From Lacinutrix himadriensis (GTDB lineage: Bacteria; Bacteroidota; Bacteroidia; Flavobacteriales; Flavobacteriaceae), in the NCBI RefSeq assembly GCF_001418105.1, contig NZ_LIQI01000032.1, forward strand, positions 1 through 64,000: a DNA stretch of 64,000 nt, in the 5' to 3' direction. A model generated the notes under the pieces. That model was not told the DNA's origin and made no database searches. It saw only the letters and a list, made by a program, of their open reading frames with translations. Shown piece after piece: positions 1 through 8,364 of the stretch (within the stretch, counting starts at the first letter, position 1; each line of letters begins with the position of its first letter). The position numbers were made by a program, and so were the translations under genes.

Positions 1-373
1 GCAAGCACTCACTCTGAACTTCATTTAAAGCTGTGTAAAGAGGAACATCATTCATTTGTCCATATTCACAAATGGCTTTAGAATCACTCTTATCGGTCTT
101 TACTTTGGCTAATTTCATCTGGATAAATCGCTTTACAGATAAAGGGTTTACAACAGACACACATACTCCAGATTTATATAAAAACTGTGCCAACCTGTAA
201 TGATAATAACCTGTAGCCTCCATAACCACCAAAACACTTTCTGGTAAGCCTTTTATGAATTTCACAAAGCCTTTCTCATCATTTTTAAATTGGTCATGTC
301 CTGTCTCTGAACCATAAACATCAAAGACATCTTTGCTAATGTCTAATCCAAAAATTTCACTATATTTATTCAT
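1..373 (-). CDS. IS110 family transposase, N-terminal fragment (runs off the left edge)
   Basis: The ATG is at 371-373 and the reading frame is open to base 1, giving 124 residues. The product starts MNKYSEIFGLDISKDVFDVY, the RuvC-like DEDD fold of IS110 recombinases. Expected catalytic acids are visible: D11 in GLDISKD, E52 in VMEATGYYH, and D94 and D97 in KTDKSDSKAI. The C-terminal serine-containing Tnp20 domain lies outside the window. IS110 enzymes move DNA through circular intermediates, guided by an element-encoded bridge RNA. The family call is secure; whether the gene is intact cannot be seen. Confidence 0.9.
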   Translation of the reverse strand, partial: MNKYSEIFGLDISKDVFDVYGSETGHDQFKNDEKGFVKFIKGLPESVLVVMEATGYYHYRLAQFLYKSGVCVSVVNPLSVKRFIQMKLAKVKTDKSDSKAICEYGQMNDVPLYTALNEVQSECL

Positions 374-545
374 AAGAATTGAATTTTGGAAAGAACGAGC
401 TACTGATGTTTCAACAACTTGAAATCGAGATCTAAAGTCTCACAGAACTGAACGAAATATTAGTAGAAAAAGAGAGAGGATTATCAATGTTGTCGAAGTC
501 TAATGCTTCACCGTGTATACTAATCTTATTTCTCTCTTTTGTTCT
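374..545 (-). ncRNA. Candidate IS110 bridge RNA region
   Basis: This non-coding stretch lies directly upstream of the transposase start, where the IS110 group (unlike IS1111) encodes its bridge RNA. Stem-loops that can be read by eye are: a 10-bp outer stem 468-477/531-540, an asymmetric bulge, then a 5-bp stem 479-483/521-525 enclosing a GAAG/CTTC hairpin (495-498/506-509); a hairpin 427-431/437-441; and a hairpin 409-414/419-424. A multi-hairpin RNA with large internal loops fits the bridge RNA architecture. No guide-target matches could be tested because the far junction is missing, so this is an inference from position and folding. Confidence 0.35.
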
Positions 546-600
546 TTCTGATTTATATATCTTAATTTAATGTTTTATTTAAAATGTAAACTTAAGACGT

Positions 601-722
601 TTATAATTAATGGCTAGTTCCAGCTTGCTTACGGAAATCCTTACGGATTTTCTATTCCGTTTTTATTTGCTAAATTAGGTGCTTAAAAACGCCACTAATC
701 ATACACAACAACGTTACCCAAC
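601..722. repeat. attC-like structured element preceding a gene cassette
   Basis: The ends 601-614 and 691-704 form an imperfect inverted repeat (11 of 14 positions pair). Between them is a nested hairpin at 631-660: an ACGGAA/TTCCGT outer stem and an ATCC/GGAT inner stem around TTAC. The right side ends in ATACACAACAACGTTACCC, immediately before the cassette gene. From memory, similar elements with GTATATAATTAATTGC on one side and ACAACAACGTT on the other sit between small genes in many Bacteroidota genomes. The layout, a large imperfect palindrome ending in GTT, recalls integron attC sites. Whether an integrase recognises it is unknown. Confidence 0.45.
713..722 (+). repeat. Cassette boundary 10-mer, left copy (GTTACCCAAC)
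   Basis: GTTACCCAAC lies 2 bases before the TTG start of the 237-residue membrane protein gene. Its exact reverse complement occurs at 1430-1439, overlapping that gene's stop codon, so the two copies frame the gene as an inverted pair. Confidence 0.6.
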
Positions 723-724
723 AT

Positions 725-1438
725 TTGAAAAAAAGCTACGAACCAAATAATAAACTTCTGAAAACCCTATTAAGGGAGAATGTATATCTAATAATTGGAT
801 TAATTATTATTATACCTATTTGGCATTACATCAAAAACGGAGAAACATTTGTTTTGGACTTCCTTTTCGTAAAAATAATGATTGGAATAATTCTCGTTTT
901 CAACTTACCAAACTTTCTCATTTTCATAAACTATTACAGGGAAAACAAAAACACAAGAATCGATATTGATTTAGATTCTGACGAAATAATAATTAGCGAA
1001 AACGGAATTAAAAAACAATATAAAATATCTAATATTAAATCTTCTATATATCATTTAGGAGTTTACTATAAAAATCGGATTGACAATGCCAGACGTTTGA
1101 AAATGATGAATTCTGATTTAGCTTATTGGGATTTGGAATTTAATAATGGAGACACATTTTACATATCAAATTTCTTGGTTGACTTTTTACACGAAAAACC
1201 AATTGTGAAGAATACGAAGTTCAGATTTAGAATGTTTCAATACATTAATAAATTAGACTCTAAAGAAGCGATTGAATTAAAACAAGCTCAAGAAAAAAGT
1301 GTGGTGGAAAAGTATGTCGAAAAGTTTCAATCCAAAACTGAAAGTGAATTAAATGAAATTTTGAATAATAGAAAAGCTTATCAGAAAGAAGCAGTAGAAG
1401 CTGCTGATTTAATAATGAGAAATAAAAACGTTGGGTAA
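725..1438 (+). CDS. Cassette-borne membrane protein of unknown function
   Basis: This is a 237-residue protein with two N-terminal membrane segments (about residues 20-37 and 47-68). A soluble, mixed alpha/beta stretch follows (about 75-175), resembling the membrane-attached PH-like proteins common in Bacteroidota. The charged helical tail ends in a motif of the type FxSKTxxELxxIL...YqkEAxxAAxxLM. I recognise no named family. The start is TTG at 725, 2 bases after the left boundary 10-mer; the first in-frame ATG is about 50 residues inside. The TAA stop lies within the right boundary 10-mer, so the last residues (NVG) are encoded by the element end. Codons are AT-rich, like the neighbourhood. 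Confidence 0.7.
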   Translation: MKKSYEPNNKLLKTLLRENVYLIIGLIIIIPIWHYIKNGETFVLDFLFVKIMIGIILVFNLPNFLIFINYYRENKNTRIDIDLDSDEIIISENGIKKQYKISNIKSSIYHLGVYYKNRIDNARRLKMMNSDLAYWDLEFNNGDTFYISNFLVDFLHEKPIVKNTKFRFRMFQYINKLDSKEAIELKQAQEKSVVEKYVEKFQSKTESELNEILNNRKAYQKEAVEAADLIMRNKNVG

Positions 1439-1439
1439 C
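1430..1439 (-). repeat. Cassette boundary 10-mer, right copy (GTTGGGTAAC)
   Basis: This is the perfect reverse complement of 713-722. It contains the TAA stop codon (1436-1438) of the cassette gene and continues into ACCGTATAAAAATAAT, the expected left half of the next attC-like element. Confidence 0.6.
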
Positions 1440-1484
1440 ACCGTATAAAAATAATATCTGATAATTATAAATTATACCATAACT

Positions 1485-1517
1485 AAAAAGCCCGAGCAAA
1501 TGCTTGGGCTTTTTTTA
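1485..1517. terminator. Bidirectional rho-independent terminator
   Basis: The hairpin AGCCCGAGCA-AA-TGCTTGGGCT (one G-T pair) is flanked by A and T runs. It lies between the cassette gene and the convergent acetyl-CoA hydrolase gene and can serve both. Confidence 0.85.
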
Positions 1518-1554
1518 TTTAAAAATAGGGAAACACAACTATTAACTTAATTCT

Positions 1555-3063
1555 TTAAACAATTGATTTCACTACCTTTTTTATTTTCATACTTCCTTCT
1601 GTTTTAAGTCTAGTATGCCAGCTAAATGTTTCTGGTAAAATATGAGGTGTTTGACCACCAAGCTTATACGCTTCTTCAAAATAATATAACAATTGTGCCT
1701 TATAATCAGGATGCACACATTTATCAATAATAACTCTAGCTCTTTCAATTGGAGCCAAACCTCTAATATCTGCCAAACCTTGTTCTGTTACTAAAATATC
1801 TATATCATGTTCTGTATGATCTGTATGAGAAACCATAGGAACAATATGAGAAATTTTACCTTCTTTAGACATAGAAGGGCAAGCAAAAATACTTAGATAA
1901 CCATTTCTAGCAAAATCGCCAGAACCACCAATTCCATTCATCATATTGGTTCCCATAATGTGCGTAGAATTTACATTACCATAAATATCAAATTCTATAG
2001 CTGTATTAATACCAATAATTCCTAAACGACTAATCACTTCAGCTGAATTACTAATGTTTTGTGGTCTTAAAACCAATTTATCTTTATACTTATCAAAATC
2101 ACTAAAAATATTTTTGGAACATTCTTCAGTAACAGTAATAGATGAAGCAGAAGCAAAAGATAACTTTCCTGCATCAAAAAGCTCAAAAGTACTATCCTGA
2201 AGCACTTCAGAATACATCGTTAAATCTTTAAATCTACTATTTGTAAATCCCGATAAAATAGCATTTGCAGTTTTTCCAATACCTGCTTGTAAAGGCAATA
2301 AAGATTCTGTTAATCTGCCTTCATCAACCTCATTACCTAGAAAATCAAGTATATGTTTAGAAATTGCAGTAGTTTTTTCATCTGGAGCAGAAATTACTGC
2401 AGGACTATCAGGCACTTCGGTATAAACAATAGCGACCACTTTTTCAGGATCAATTTTAATAAATGGATCTCCAATTCTTGTATCTGATTTCAATACAGGA
2501 ATCACATCTCTGTTTGGTTGTTTCTTTAAAAATTTAACATCATGAAGACCGTATAGACTTTCTGGAAATGTCGTATTAATTTCTATAATAATTTTCTCTG
2601 CTTTTTCAGTAAAAGCAGGAGAATTACCCACTGAAGTTGTAGGAATAATATAGCCTTCTTCTGTTACACCAACTGCCTCTATAATTGCAACATCAATTTT
2701 AAAAGAATCAATTTTTTGCAACATATCTGCGGTTTGACCTAAATGCTGATCTACATACAAAACTTCATGGCTATTAATACTTTTTCTTAAAGTGGGATCT
2801 GCTTGAAAAGGCATCCTTTTATATAATGCTCCATTTTTTGCTAAATCAGCATCTGTATCATATCCTAATGATGCACCACTTAAAACGGTAACTTTAATAT
2901 CTTCATGCAATGCTCTATCTGCTACCATAGGTAAAACAGATTTACTATCACCAGCTTTAGTAAAGCCACTAACACCAAGAACGTCATGATTTTTAATAAT
3001 CATGGCAGCTACTTTTGGTGTTAAAATTTTATCTAAATAAGCTGGGTATTTAATTCTATTCAT
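1555..3063 (-). CDS. Acetyl-CoA hydrolase/transferase (succinate CoA-transferase type)
   Basis: This 502-residue protein of the family I CoA-transferases moves CoA between acetyl-CoA and succinate or another acid, or hydrolyses acetyl-CoA, in the cytoplasm. Visible marks are the CoA-binding loop LQAGIGKTANAIL (about 259-271), the likely catalytic glutamate E286 in MYSEVLQD, and the glycine-rich GSGDFARNGYLS near residue 385. Length matches the Ach1/Cat1/AarC group. It stands alone on the minus strand, converging on the left-hand terminator. Which acceptor acid it prefers cannot be read from sequence. Confidence 0.9.
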   Translation of the reverse strand: MNRIKYPAYLDKILTPKVAAMIIKNHDVLGVSGFTKAGDSKSVLPMVADRALHEDIKVTVLSGASLGYDTDADLAKNGALYKRMPFQADPTLRKSINSHEVLYVDQHLGQTADMLQKIDSFKIDVAIIEAVGVTEEGYIIPTTSVGNSPAFTEKAEKIIIEINTTFPESLYGLHDVKFLKKQPNRDVIPVLKSDTRIGDPFIKIDPEKVVAIVYTEVPDSPAVISAPDEKTTAISKHILDFLGNEVDEGRLTESLLPLQAGIGKTANAILSGFTNSRFKDLTMYSEVLQDSTFELFDAGKLSFASASSITVTEECSKNIFSDFDKYKDKLVLRPQNISNSAEVISRLGIIGINTAIEFDIYGNVNSTHIMGTNMMNGIGGSGDFARNGYLSIFACPSMSKEGKISHIVPMVSHTDHTEHDIDILVTEQGLADIRGLAPIERARVIIDKCVHPDYKAQLLYYFEEAYKLGGQTPHILPETFSWHTRLKTEGSMKIKKVVKSIV

Positions 3064-3580
3064 AGGAATGGGTCTCTATTTTTAATATAATGAATTGTAT
3101 CATACAAAAACCGGCGTTTCTGCACTTGATTAATCATCAATTTTTTATTTGTTAAAAACCATAAATTTAATAAAATTATAGAACAACTTATTTACTTTAA
3201 CATTATTTATGACCTAGTAATACTAGTATTTCACACAAAACAAATAACTTAAAATAAGCTTCATCCACATTGCTAACGTAAACATTTATATTAGCGTATA
3301 TAATTTATTGCTTCCTCACCTCTCTTCCAAGCGTCCCTTTAAAACAAGATGAATAAGACGCACAGCATGTGTATATAACAATTTAGAAATCGATGGATAG
3401 CACATCACTGAAACCATACTTTTTATATTCTTTTTTAACTCAAAAACAATGGATATTAGCCTGTGAAAAAGGTTACTAAAACGACTAAAACTATAACAAA
3501 TCCTTTTCCTTAATAGGTAAAACTTCCGTGGAATTAACTCATAAACAATAAAATATTTTTGATTTAAAATATGTAGACAA
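3064..3580. other. Intergenic region of about 520 bases, no supported gene
   Basis: This gap lies between the acetyl-CoA hydrolase start and the hairpin after the M16 protease. It is AT-rich and holds a 12-base palindrome AATACTAGTATT (3219-3230) and a GCTAA...TTAGC inverted pair near 3275-3297. A 92-codon minus-strand frame (3316-3594) begins inside the hairpin arm and has a basic, low-complexity composition, so I do not support it as a gene. No RNA gene was recognised. Confidence 0.5.
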
Positions 3581-3624
3581 ATAAAACTTGCCAACTAGAA
3601 TAATTACTAGTTGGCAAGTTTTAT
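3581..3624 (-). terminator. Strong hairpin after the M16 protease gene
   Basis: A perfect 18-bp inverted repeat (3581-3598 with 3607-3624, 8-base loop) lies 20 bases past the M16 protease stop. The T tract is short, so it may act as a terminator or as an mRNA 3'-end stabiliser. Confidence 0.7.
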
Positions 3625-3643
3625 GTTATTAAAGCTTCTTAAA

Positions 3644-6412
3644 TTAATCTACTTTTTTATCCTCTTTTTTAATTTCAAAACTTTCAAAATCTCCCGCATT
3701 TACAACGGTCCATTCTTCAAAATTTTTAAAATGTTTTTTAATCGCTTTATTCACATCTTCCACAGTAAGACTACTTACTTTGGCTTCAATGTCTTTTTGA
3801 AAATTTAAATCTCTATCATAATACATATTATCATTAATAACTCTAGACAACTCACCATCTTTTGCTCTAGATACACTTTGTTCTTGTACCCAACCATCCA
3901 CAGCTGTTTTTAGTTCTTCTTTGGTAATACCATCTTTAATAAAACGAGCAATTTCTTCGGTAAAACCAAGTTGTACTTTTTCTGCATTTTCTGGTGCATA
4001 AATAGCGTAAACCATAGCTGCAGAATTGTTGTCCGTTTTATTATTATCGACATTAACTCTTCCTCCAGCACCGTAACTTACACCATCTTGTTGACGTAAA
4101 CGATTTGCTATTCTAGAACTTATAAAACCACCTCCTAAAATTTCACCAGCCATTTGAAGCGCTGCATAATCTTCATCATATTTACTAGTTGCGATTGGTA
4201 ATATTCCGAAAGAAATAGCATTCTTTTTATCTGGTGTTTTAATTTTTTGATTTACAGCTTTATTATCTTGATAAGGATCACTAATTGCGGTATACGCTAA
4301 ATCGGATTTAAAATCTCCAAACTCCTTTTCAAAATAACCTTTTAATGCTTCTTCGTCAATATTACCAATAGCGACTAGAGTTGCATTATCTGAAATTCCA
4401 TAAAACGCATCATGATACGCTTGAAGGTCTTTAGTGGTAATGGCATTAATTGCAGCGATTTCTTCGTCTATGGTCATACTATAAAGCGGATGTCCTTTTT
4501 GATAATGCTGATTTAATAATCCCATTTCTCTAATCGCTAAAAACTGAGGATCTGTTTTGTTTTGCTCAATACCAGCCAAAGCTTCCGTTTTTAGTTTATC
4601 CAATTCGGTAGCATCAAACAATGGATTCTTAAGCATATCTGCCATTAAGGATAAAGCTTCGGTAAGATGTTCTTCGGTACTATTAACATTTGCTGTTATT
4701 CTACCATTAGAACCTCCAAAACTAACCGAGGATTTAATCGCACTTAATTTATCTTCAATATCTTGTCTTGATTTACTTTTAGTTCCTTTATTCAACATTT
4801 TTGCGGTATAACTTGCTGCAAGCCCTTTATTCATTAGCTGAGACTCATTCCCTGTTCTACTTGTAAAGGAAACGTTTACTGTTTTACCACGATTATTCTT
4901 TTTAATAAATCCGTATTCTATTGGGCTTTTAGTTAAATTTCCGGAGTTCAATGTGTTTTGAATATTCTCAAAAGAAACATCAAAAGTATCCCCTGCTCCC
5001 AGTCCTTCTTTTCCTTTATAGTTGGTTACTAAATCGGTAAGACCTTCGGTATGTTCTATTTCTACGCGCATTGGTTTTTTCTCTGGAATAAAAAGTCCAA
5101 CCGTTCTATTGGTATTGATTAAATAGCGTTGTATTGCAGCATTCACTTTATCTGCTGTCATATTTTCTACACGATCGCGAAAGATAAACGCTAAACGCCA
5201 GTCTCCTGCTCCAATAAATTCGCTCATAAAAGTTCCTAATCGGGAAGAATTTCTAAAAATCGCATCTGCTTCCTTTAAAAATTTTCCTTTTCCGCGATTC
5301 ACTTCTTCTTCGGTAACCGGATTGTTTCCTAAGTCATCTAATAAAGATAATAAGGTCGATTCTGCTTCCGATAAGGATTTATCAGAAGGTACATCCACAT
5401 TGATATACATAAAACCTGGTTCTTTGGTAAAAGGAGTAAAAGACCAAATGCTAGATGCTTTTTTTTCATTTATTAATGCTTTATATAATCTTCCAGAAGG
5501 AGAATCGGTAAGTATTAACTCTGCAACTGCCATCGCAGCCGCATCTTCATGTGATCCTGCTGGAACATGATACAATGCAGAAACTATTTGTAAATCGCCA
5601 ACGCGACTAAGCGTTACTCTTTTTTCTCCATCTTGTGCAGGCTCAATGGTTGGTACGTCTTTTAAAGGTGCTCCCGGATTTTTAAGAACGCCAAACTTTT
5701 TTACCACTTTAGTCAACATGTCTGCTTCTTCAAACTTTCCGGTTACCATTAAAACTGCATTATCTGGACGATAATATTTTTTATAAAATGCTTTTAAATT
5801 TTCAATTGGCACACGTTCTATATCCGATCGATTTCCTATGGTAGTTTTTCCGTAATTATGCCATAAAAATGCAGCATTACTTACATTGTCTAAAAGTACT
5901 CTGGATGGTGAATTTTCTCCCATTTCAAATTCATTTCGTACTACTGAAAATTCCGACTTCAAATCCTTTTCTGCTATAAAGGAATTCAACATTCTATCCG
6001 ATTCTAAATCTAAAGCCCAATCTAGATTTTCTTCGGTTGCATTAAATGTTTCAAAGTAATTGGTACGATCATACCATGTAGTTCCGTTTGGTCGTGCACC
6101 ATGGGAAGTTAATTCTTCCGGAATATTTGGATGGTTTGGCGTGCCCTTAAACACCATATGTTCTAATAAATGCGCCATTCCTTTTTCCCCATAGCCTTCA
6201 TGACGTGAACCCACTTTGTAAGTAATATTTACCGTAATGGTTTGTGCAGAATTATCTGGAAACAACAGCACCTTTAAGCCGTTGTCTAGCATATATTCTG
6301 TAATTCCTTCCACGCTTGCCGTCTTTTTTATTTGTGATTGCACGGTTACAGAAAATGCGAATAGTAGGATTACAATTAAGGTCTTTTGAAAAATAATATT
6401 ATTTTTTTTCAT
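3644..6412 (-). CDS. M16 family zinc peptidase (two-domain, exported)
   Basis: This 922-residue insulinase/pitrilysin-family protease has a signal peptide (about 1-26, ending VQSQ), so it acts in the periplasm or at the outer membrane. The inverted zinc motif HLLEH is at H81, E84, H85, with the third ligand probably E161 in VVRNEFE. Four alpha/beta repeats of the family fill the chain; the second half has GGGFISSRIANRLRQ and the usual R/Y region (about 760-780), which normally binds substrate in the inactive half. Length fits the fused two-M16 arrangement. It is a single gene followed by a strong hairpin. Confidence 0.92.
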   Translation of the reverse strand: MKKNNIIFQKTLIVILLFAFSVTVQSQIKKTASVEGITEYMLDNGLKVLLFPDNSAQTITVNITYKVGSRHEGYGEKGMAHLLEHMVFKGTPNHPNIPEELTSHGARPNGTTWYDRTNYFETFNATEENLDWALDLESDRMLNSFIAEKDLKSEFSVVRNEFEMGENSPSRVLLDNVSNAAFLWHNYGKTTIGNRSDIERVPIENLKAFYKKYYRPDNAVLMVTGKFEEADMLTKVVKKFGVLKNPGAPLKDVPTIEPAQDGEKRVTLSRVGDLQIVSALYHVPAGSHEDAAAMAVAELILTDSPSGRLYKALINEKKASSIWSFTPFTKEPGFMYINVDVPSDKSLSEAESTLLSLLDDLGNNPVTEEEVNRGKGKFLKEADAIFRNSSRLGTFMSEFIGAGDWRLAFIFRDRVENMTADKVNAAIQRYLINTNRTVGLFIPEKKPMRVEIEHTEGLTDLVTNYKGKEGLGAGDTFDVSFENIQNTLNSGNLTKSPIEYGFIKKNNRGKTVNVSFTSRTGNESQLMNKGLAASYTAKMLNKGTKSKSRQDIEDKLSAIKSSVSFGGSNGRITANVNSTEEHLTEALSLMADMLKNPLFDATELDKLKTEALAGIEQNKTDPQFLAIREMGLLNQHYQKGHPLYSMTIDEEIAAINAITTKDLQAYHDAFYGISDNATLVAIGNIDEEALKGYFEKEFGDFKSDLAYTAISDPYQDNKAVNQKIKTPDKKNAISFGILPIATSKYDEDYAALQMAGEILGGGFISSRIANRLRQQDGVSYGAGGRVNVDNNKTDNNSAAMVYAIYAPENAEKVQLGFTEEIARFIKDGITKEELKTAVDGWVQEQSVSRAKDGELSRVINDNMYYDRDLNFQKDIEAKVSSLTVEDVNKAIKKHFKNFEEWTVVNAGDFESFEIKKEDKKVD

Positions 6413-6656
6413 GATTAAGAAATTGATTAATAGATATTAAAGATAAAAAAAAGCCCTTAAACTTCTGTGAATCAGTCACTAAATTTCACAAAATCATGAA
6501 TAAAATAGTAATTGTACGTAAGATTTATCGCTCGAAATTTTAAAAAAAAGAAATGGAATAGCATTCAAAGCACTACACTTATGCTATATATAGAAATTAA
6601 TCCTTTCTTTTAACCAACTGTTAACAACTTCCATTTTATAAACCCATAAATAATCG

Positions 6657-6664
6657 TATTTTTG
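6657..6664 (+). promoter_or_regulatory. Bacteroidota -7 box for parA
   Basis: TATTTTTG matches TAnnTTTG exactly; a weak -33 (TTTT, 6634-6637) sits 19 bases upstream. The predicted transcript start near 6670 leaves a short leader before the parA ATG. Confidence 0.5.
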
Positions 6665-6690
6665 GTTGTTCCTAAAATCAAATGAAATTA

Positions 6691-7455
6691 ATGGGTAAAA
6701 TTATAGCAATTGCTAATCAAAAAGGTGGTGTTGGCAAAACTACAACTTCAATAAATTTAGCTGCTTCACTTGGTGTACTTGAAAAAAAAGTACTTTTAAT
6801 TGATGCAGATCCACAAGCCAATGCAACATCTGGGTTAGGTATTAATGTAGAAGAAGTAGAAATTGGTACCTACCAACTTTTAGAACATACAAACACAGCT
6901 AAACAAGCTATTGTTAAAACAGATACACCGAATCTAGATATTATTCCTGCGCATATTGATCTTGTAGCCATTGAAATTGAGCTTGTAGATAAAGAAGCAC
7001 GAGAGTATATGCTTAAAAAAGCATTACAAGAAGTAAAAGAAGATTATGATTTTATTATCATTGACTGTGCTCCTTCTCTTGGTTTATTAACACTAAATGC
7101 ATTAACTGCAGCAGATGCGGTAATTATTCCTATACAATGTGAATATTTTGCTTTAGAAGGTTTAGGTAAATTATTAAACACCATAAAAAGTGTTCAAAAA
7201 ATTCACAATCCGGAATTAGATATTGAAGGTTTACTGCTTACTATGTACGATTCGCGTTTACGTTTATCTAACCAAGTGGTAGAAGAAGTACAAAAACATT
7301 TTAACGATATGGTTTTTACAACCATTATACAACGTAACGTACGTTTAAGTGAAGCACCAAGTTATGGTGAAAGCATAATTAATTATGATGCGGCTAGTAA
7401 AGGTGCATCTAATTATTTAAGTTTGGCTAAAGAAGTGATTACAAAAAACTCCTAG
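6691..7455 (+). CDS. parA: ParA family chromosome-partitioning ATPase
   Basis: This 254-residue cytoplasmic ATPase works with ParB to segregate the chromosome. It opens with MGKIIAIANQKGGVGKTTTS, where KGGVGKTT is the deviant Walker A. DADPQANATSGLG (Walker A' region) and IIIDCAPSLGLL (Walker B) follow. I chose the ATG at 6691, because family members begin at MGKII; an in-frame ATG 9 bases earlier (6682) is possible. It is separated from parB by 3 bases, so they are certainly co-transcribed. Confidence 0.95.
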   Translation: MGKIIAIANQKGGVGKTTTSINLAASLGVLEKKVLLIDADPQANATSGLGINVEEVEIGTYQLLEHTNTAKQAIVKTDTPNLDIIPAHIDLVAIEIELVDKEAREYMLKKALQEVKEDYDFIIIDCAPSLGLLTLNALTAADAVIIPIQCEYFALEGLGKLLNTIKSVQKIHNPELDIEGLLLTMYDSRLRLSNQVVEEVQKHFNDMVFTTIIQRNVRLSEAPSYGESIINYDAASKGASNYLSLAKEVITKNS

Positions 7456-7458
7456 ATT

Positions 7459-8364
7459 ATGGCGAAGGCAACCAAAAAACAAGCTTTAGGTAGAGGACTT
7501 TCTGCTCTTTTAAAAGACCCAAGCAACGATATACAAAATGCAGAAGACAAAAATGCAGATAAAGTAATAGGTAATATTGTCGAGTTAGAACTGGATTTAA
7601 TTGAAATGAATCCGTTTCAACCACGTACCAATTTTAATGAAGAATCGCTTCGCGAATTAGCTTCCTCCATTAAAGAACTTGGTGTTATACAACCAATTAC
7701 GGTTAGAAAATTAGCATTTAACAAATACCAACTGGTTTCTGGAGAGCGTCGTTTTCGCGCAAGTAAACTTATTGGTTTAGCGTCTGTTCCTGCATACATT
7801 CGTATTGCAAACGACCAAGAAAGTCTAGAAATGGCTTTGGTGGAGAACATTCAACGTCAAGATTTAGATCCTATAGAAATTGCATTATCCTACCAACGTT
7901 TAATTGATGAAATTCAATTAACCCAAGAGCAAATGAGTGAACGTGTTGGTAAAAAACGTTCTACTATTGCTAACTATTTACGATTGTTAAAACTAGATCC
8001 TATCATTCAAACCGGAATGCGAGATGGTTTTATCTCTATGGGTCATGGTCGTGCAATTATTAATATTGAAGACCAATCGATTCAGTTAGATATCTACGAA
8101 AAAATACTACAAAACAAACTTTCTGTTAGAGATACAGAAACGTTAGTAAGAACCTATAACGAGACACAAGAAGTAAGTGTACCACCAAAAGTAAAAGAAG
8201 AATTGCCAAAGTTTGTTAAAAAAGGTATGAAAGATTTTTCAGAATACTTTGGTCATAAAATAGACGTTAAAGTTTCTAGTAATGGGAAAGGAAGAATTAC
8301 GATTCCATTTCATTCTGAAGAAGATTTTAATAGAATTAAAAAGTTAGTACAAAGTGAAAAATAA
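7459..8364 (+). CDS. parB: ParB family chromosome-partitioning protein
   Basis: This 301-residue DNA-binding CTPase spreads from parS sites. The N-terminal domain has NPFQPRTNF (about 50-58), GVIQPITVRK and the CTP/arginine-rich GERRFRASKL. The ENIQRQDL segment and the helix-turn-helix (RVGKKRSTIANYLRLL, about 170-185) follow. The C-terminal dimerisation region is at about 250-301. No parS-like 16-base palindrome was noticed in the window. It is followed by an overlapping DUF5683 gene. Confidence 0.95.
   Translation: MAKATKKQALGRGLSALLKDPSNDIQNAEDKNADKVIGNIVELELDLIEMNPFQPRTNFNEESLRELASSIKELGVIQPITVRKLAFNKYQLVSGERRFRASKLIGLASVPAYIRIANDQESLEMALVENIQRQDLDPIEIALSYQRLIDEIQLTQEQMSERVGKKRSTIANYLRLLKLDPIIQTGMRDGFISMGHGRAIINIEDQSIQLDIYEKILQNKLSVRDTETLVRTYNETQEVSVPPKVKEELPKFVKKGMKDFSEYFGHKIDVKVSSNGKGRITIPFHSEEDFNRIKKLVQSEK

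Larger units (their letters stand above)
1..600 (-). mobile_element. IS110-family insertion sequence, partial (transposase 5' part and upstream end)
   Basis: The element enters from the left edge and reads on the minus strand. It comprises the start of an IS110-type transposase (1-373) and the non-coding end upstream of it. The outer boundary cannot be set exactly, because IS110 elements often lack clear terminal inverted repeats. It probably lies in the AT-rich stretch 541-600, because from about 601 onward the sequence belongs to the attC-like element of the neighbouring cassette. No target duplication can be checked since the other end is outside the window. Confidence 0.6.

Noticed and set aside
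725-1438. Classic integron gene cassette
   Set aside because: The boundary bases GTTACCC do not fit the GTTRRRY core site and no integron integrase is in the window, so only attC-like is claimed.
3316-3594. 92-codon minus-strand frame in the gap after the M16 protease gene
   Set aside because: It begins inside a perfect hairpin, has no recognisable domain or leader, and its composition is that of AT-rich noncoding DNA.
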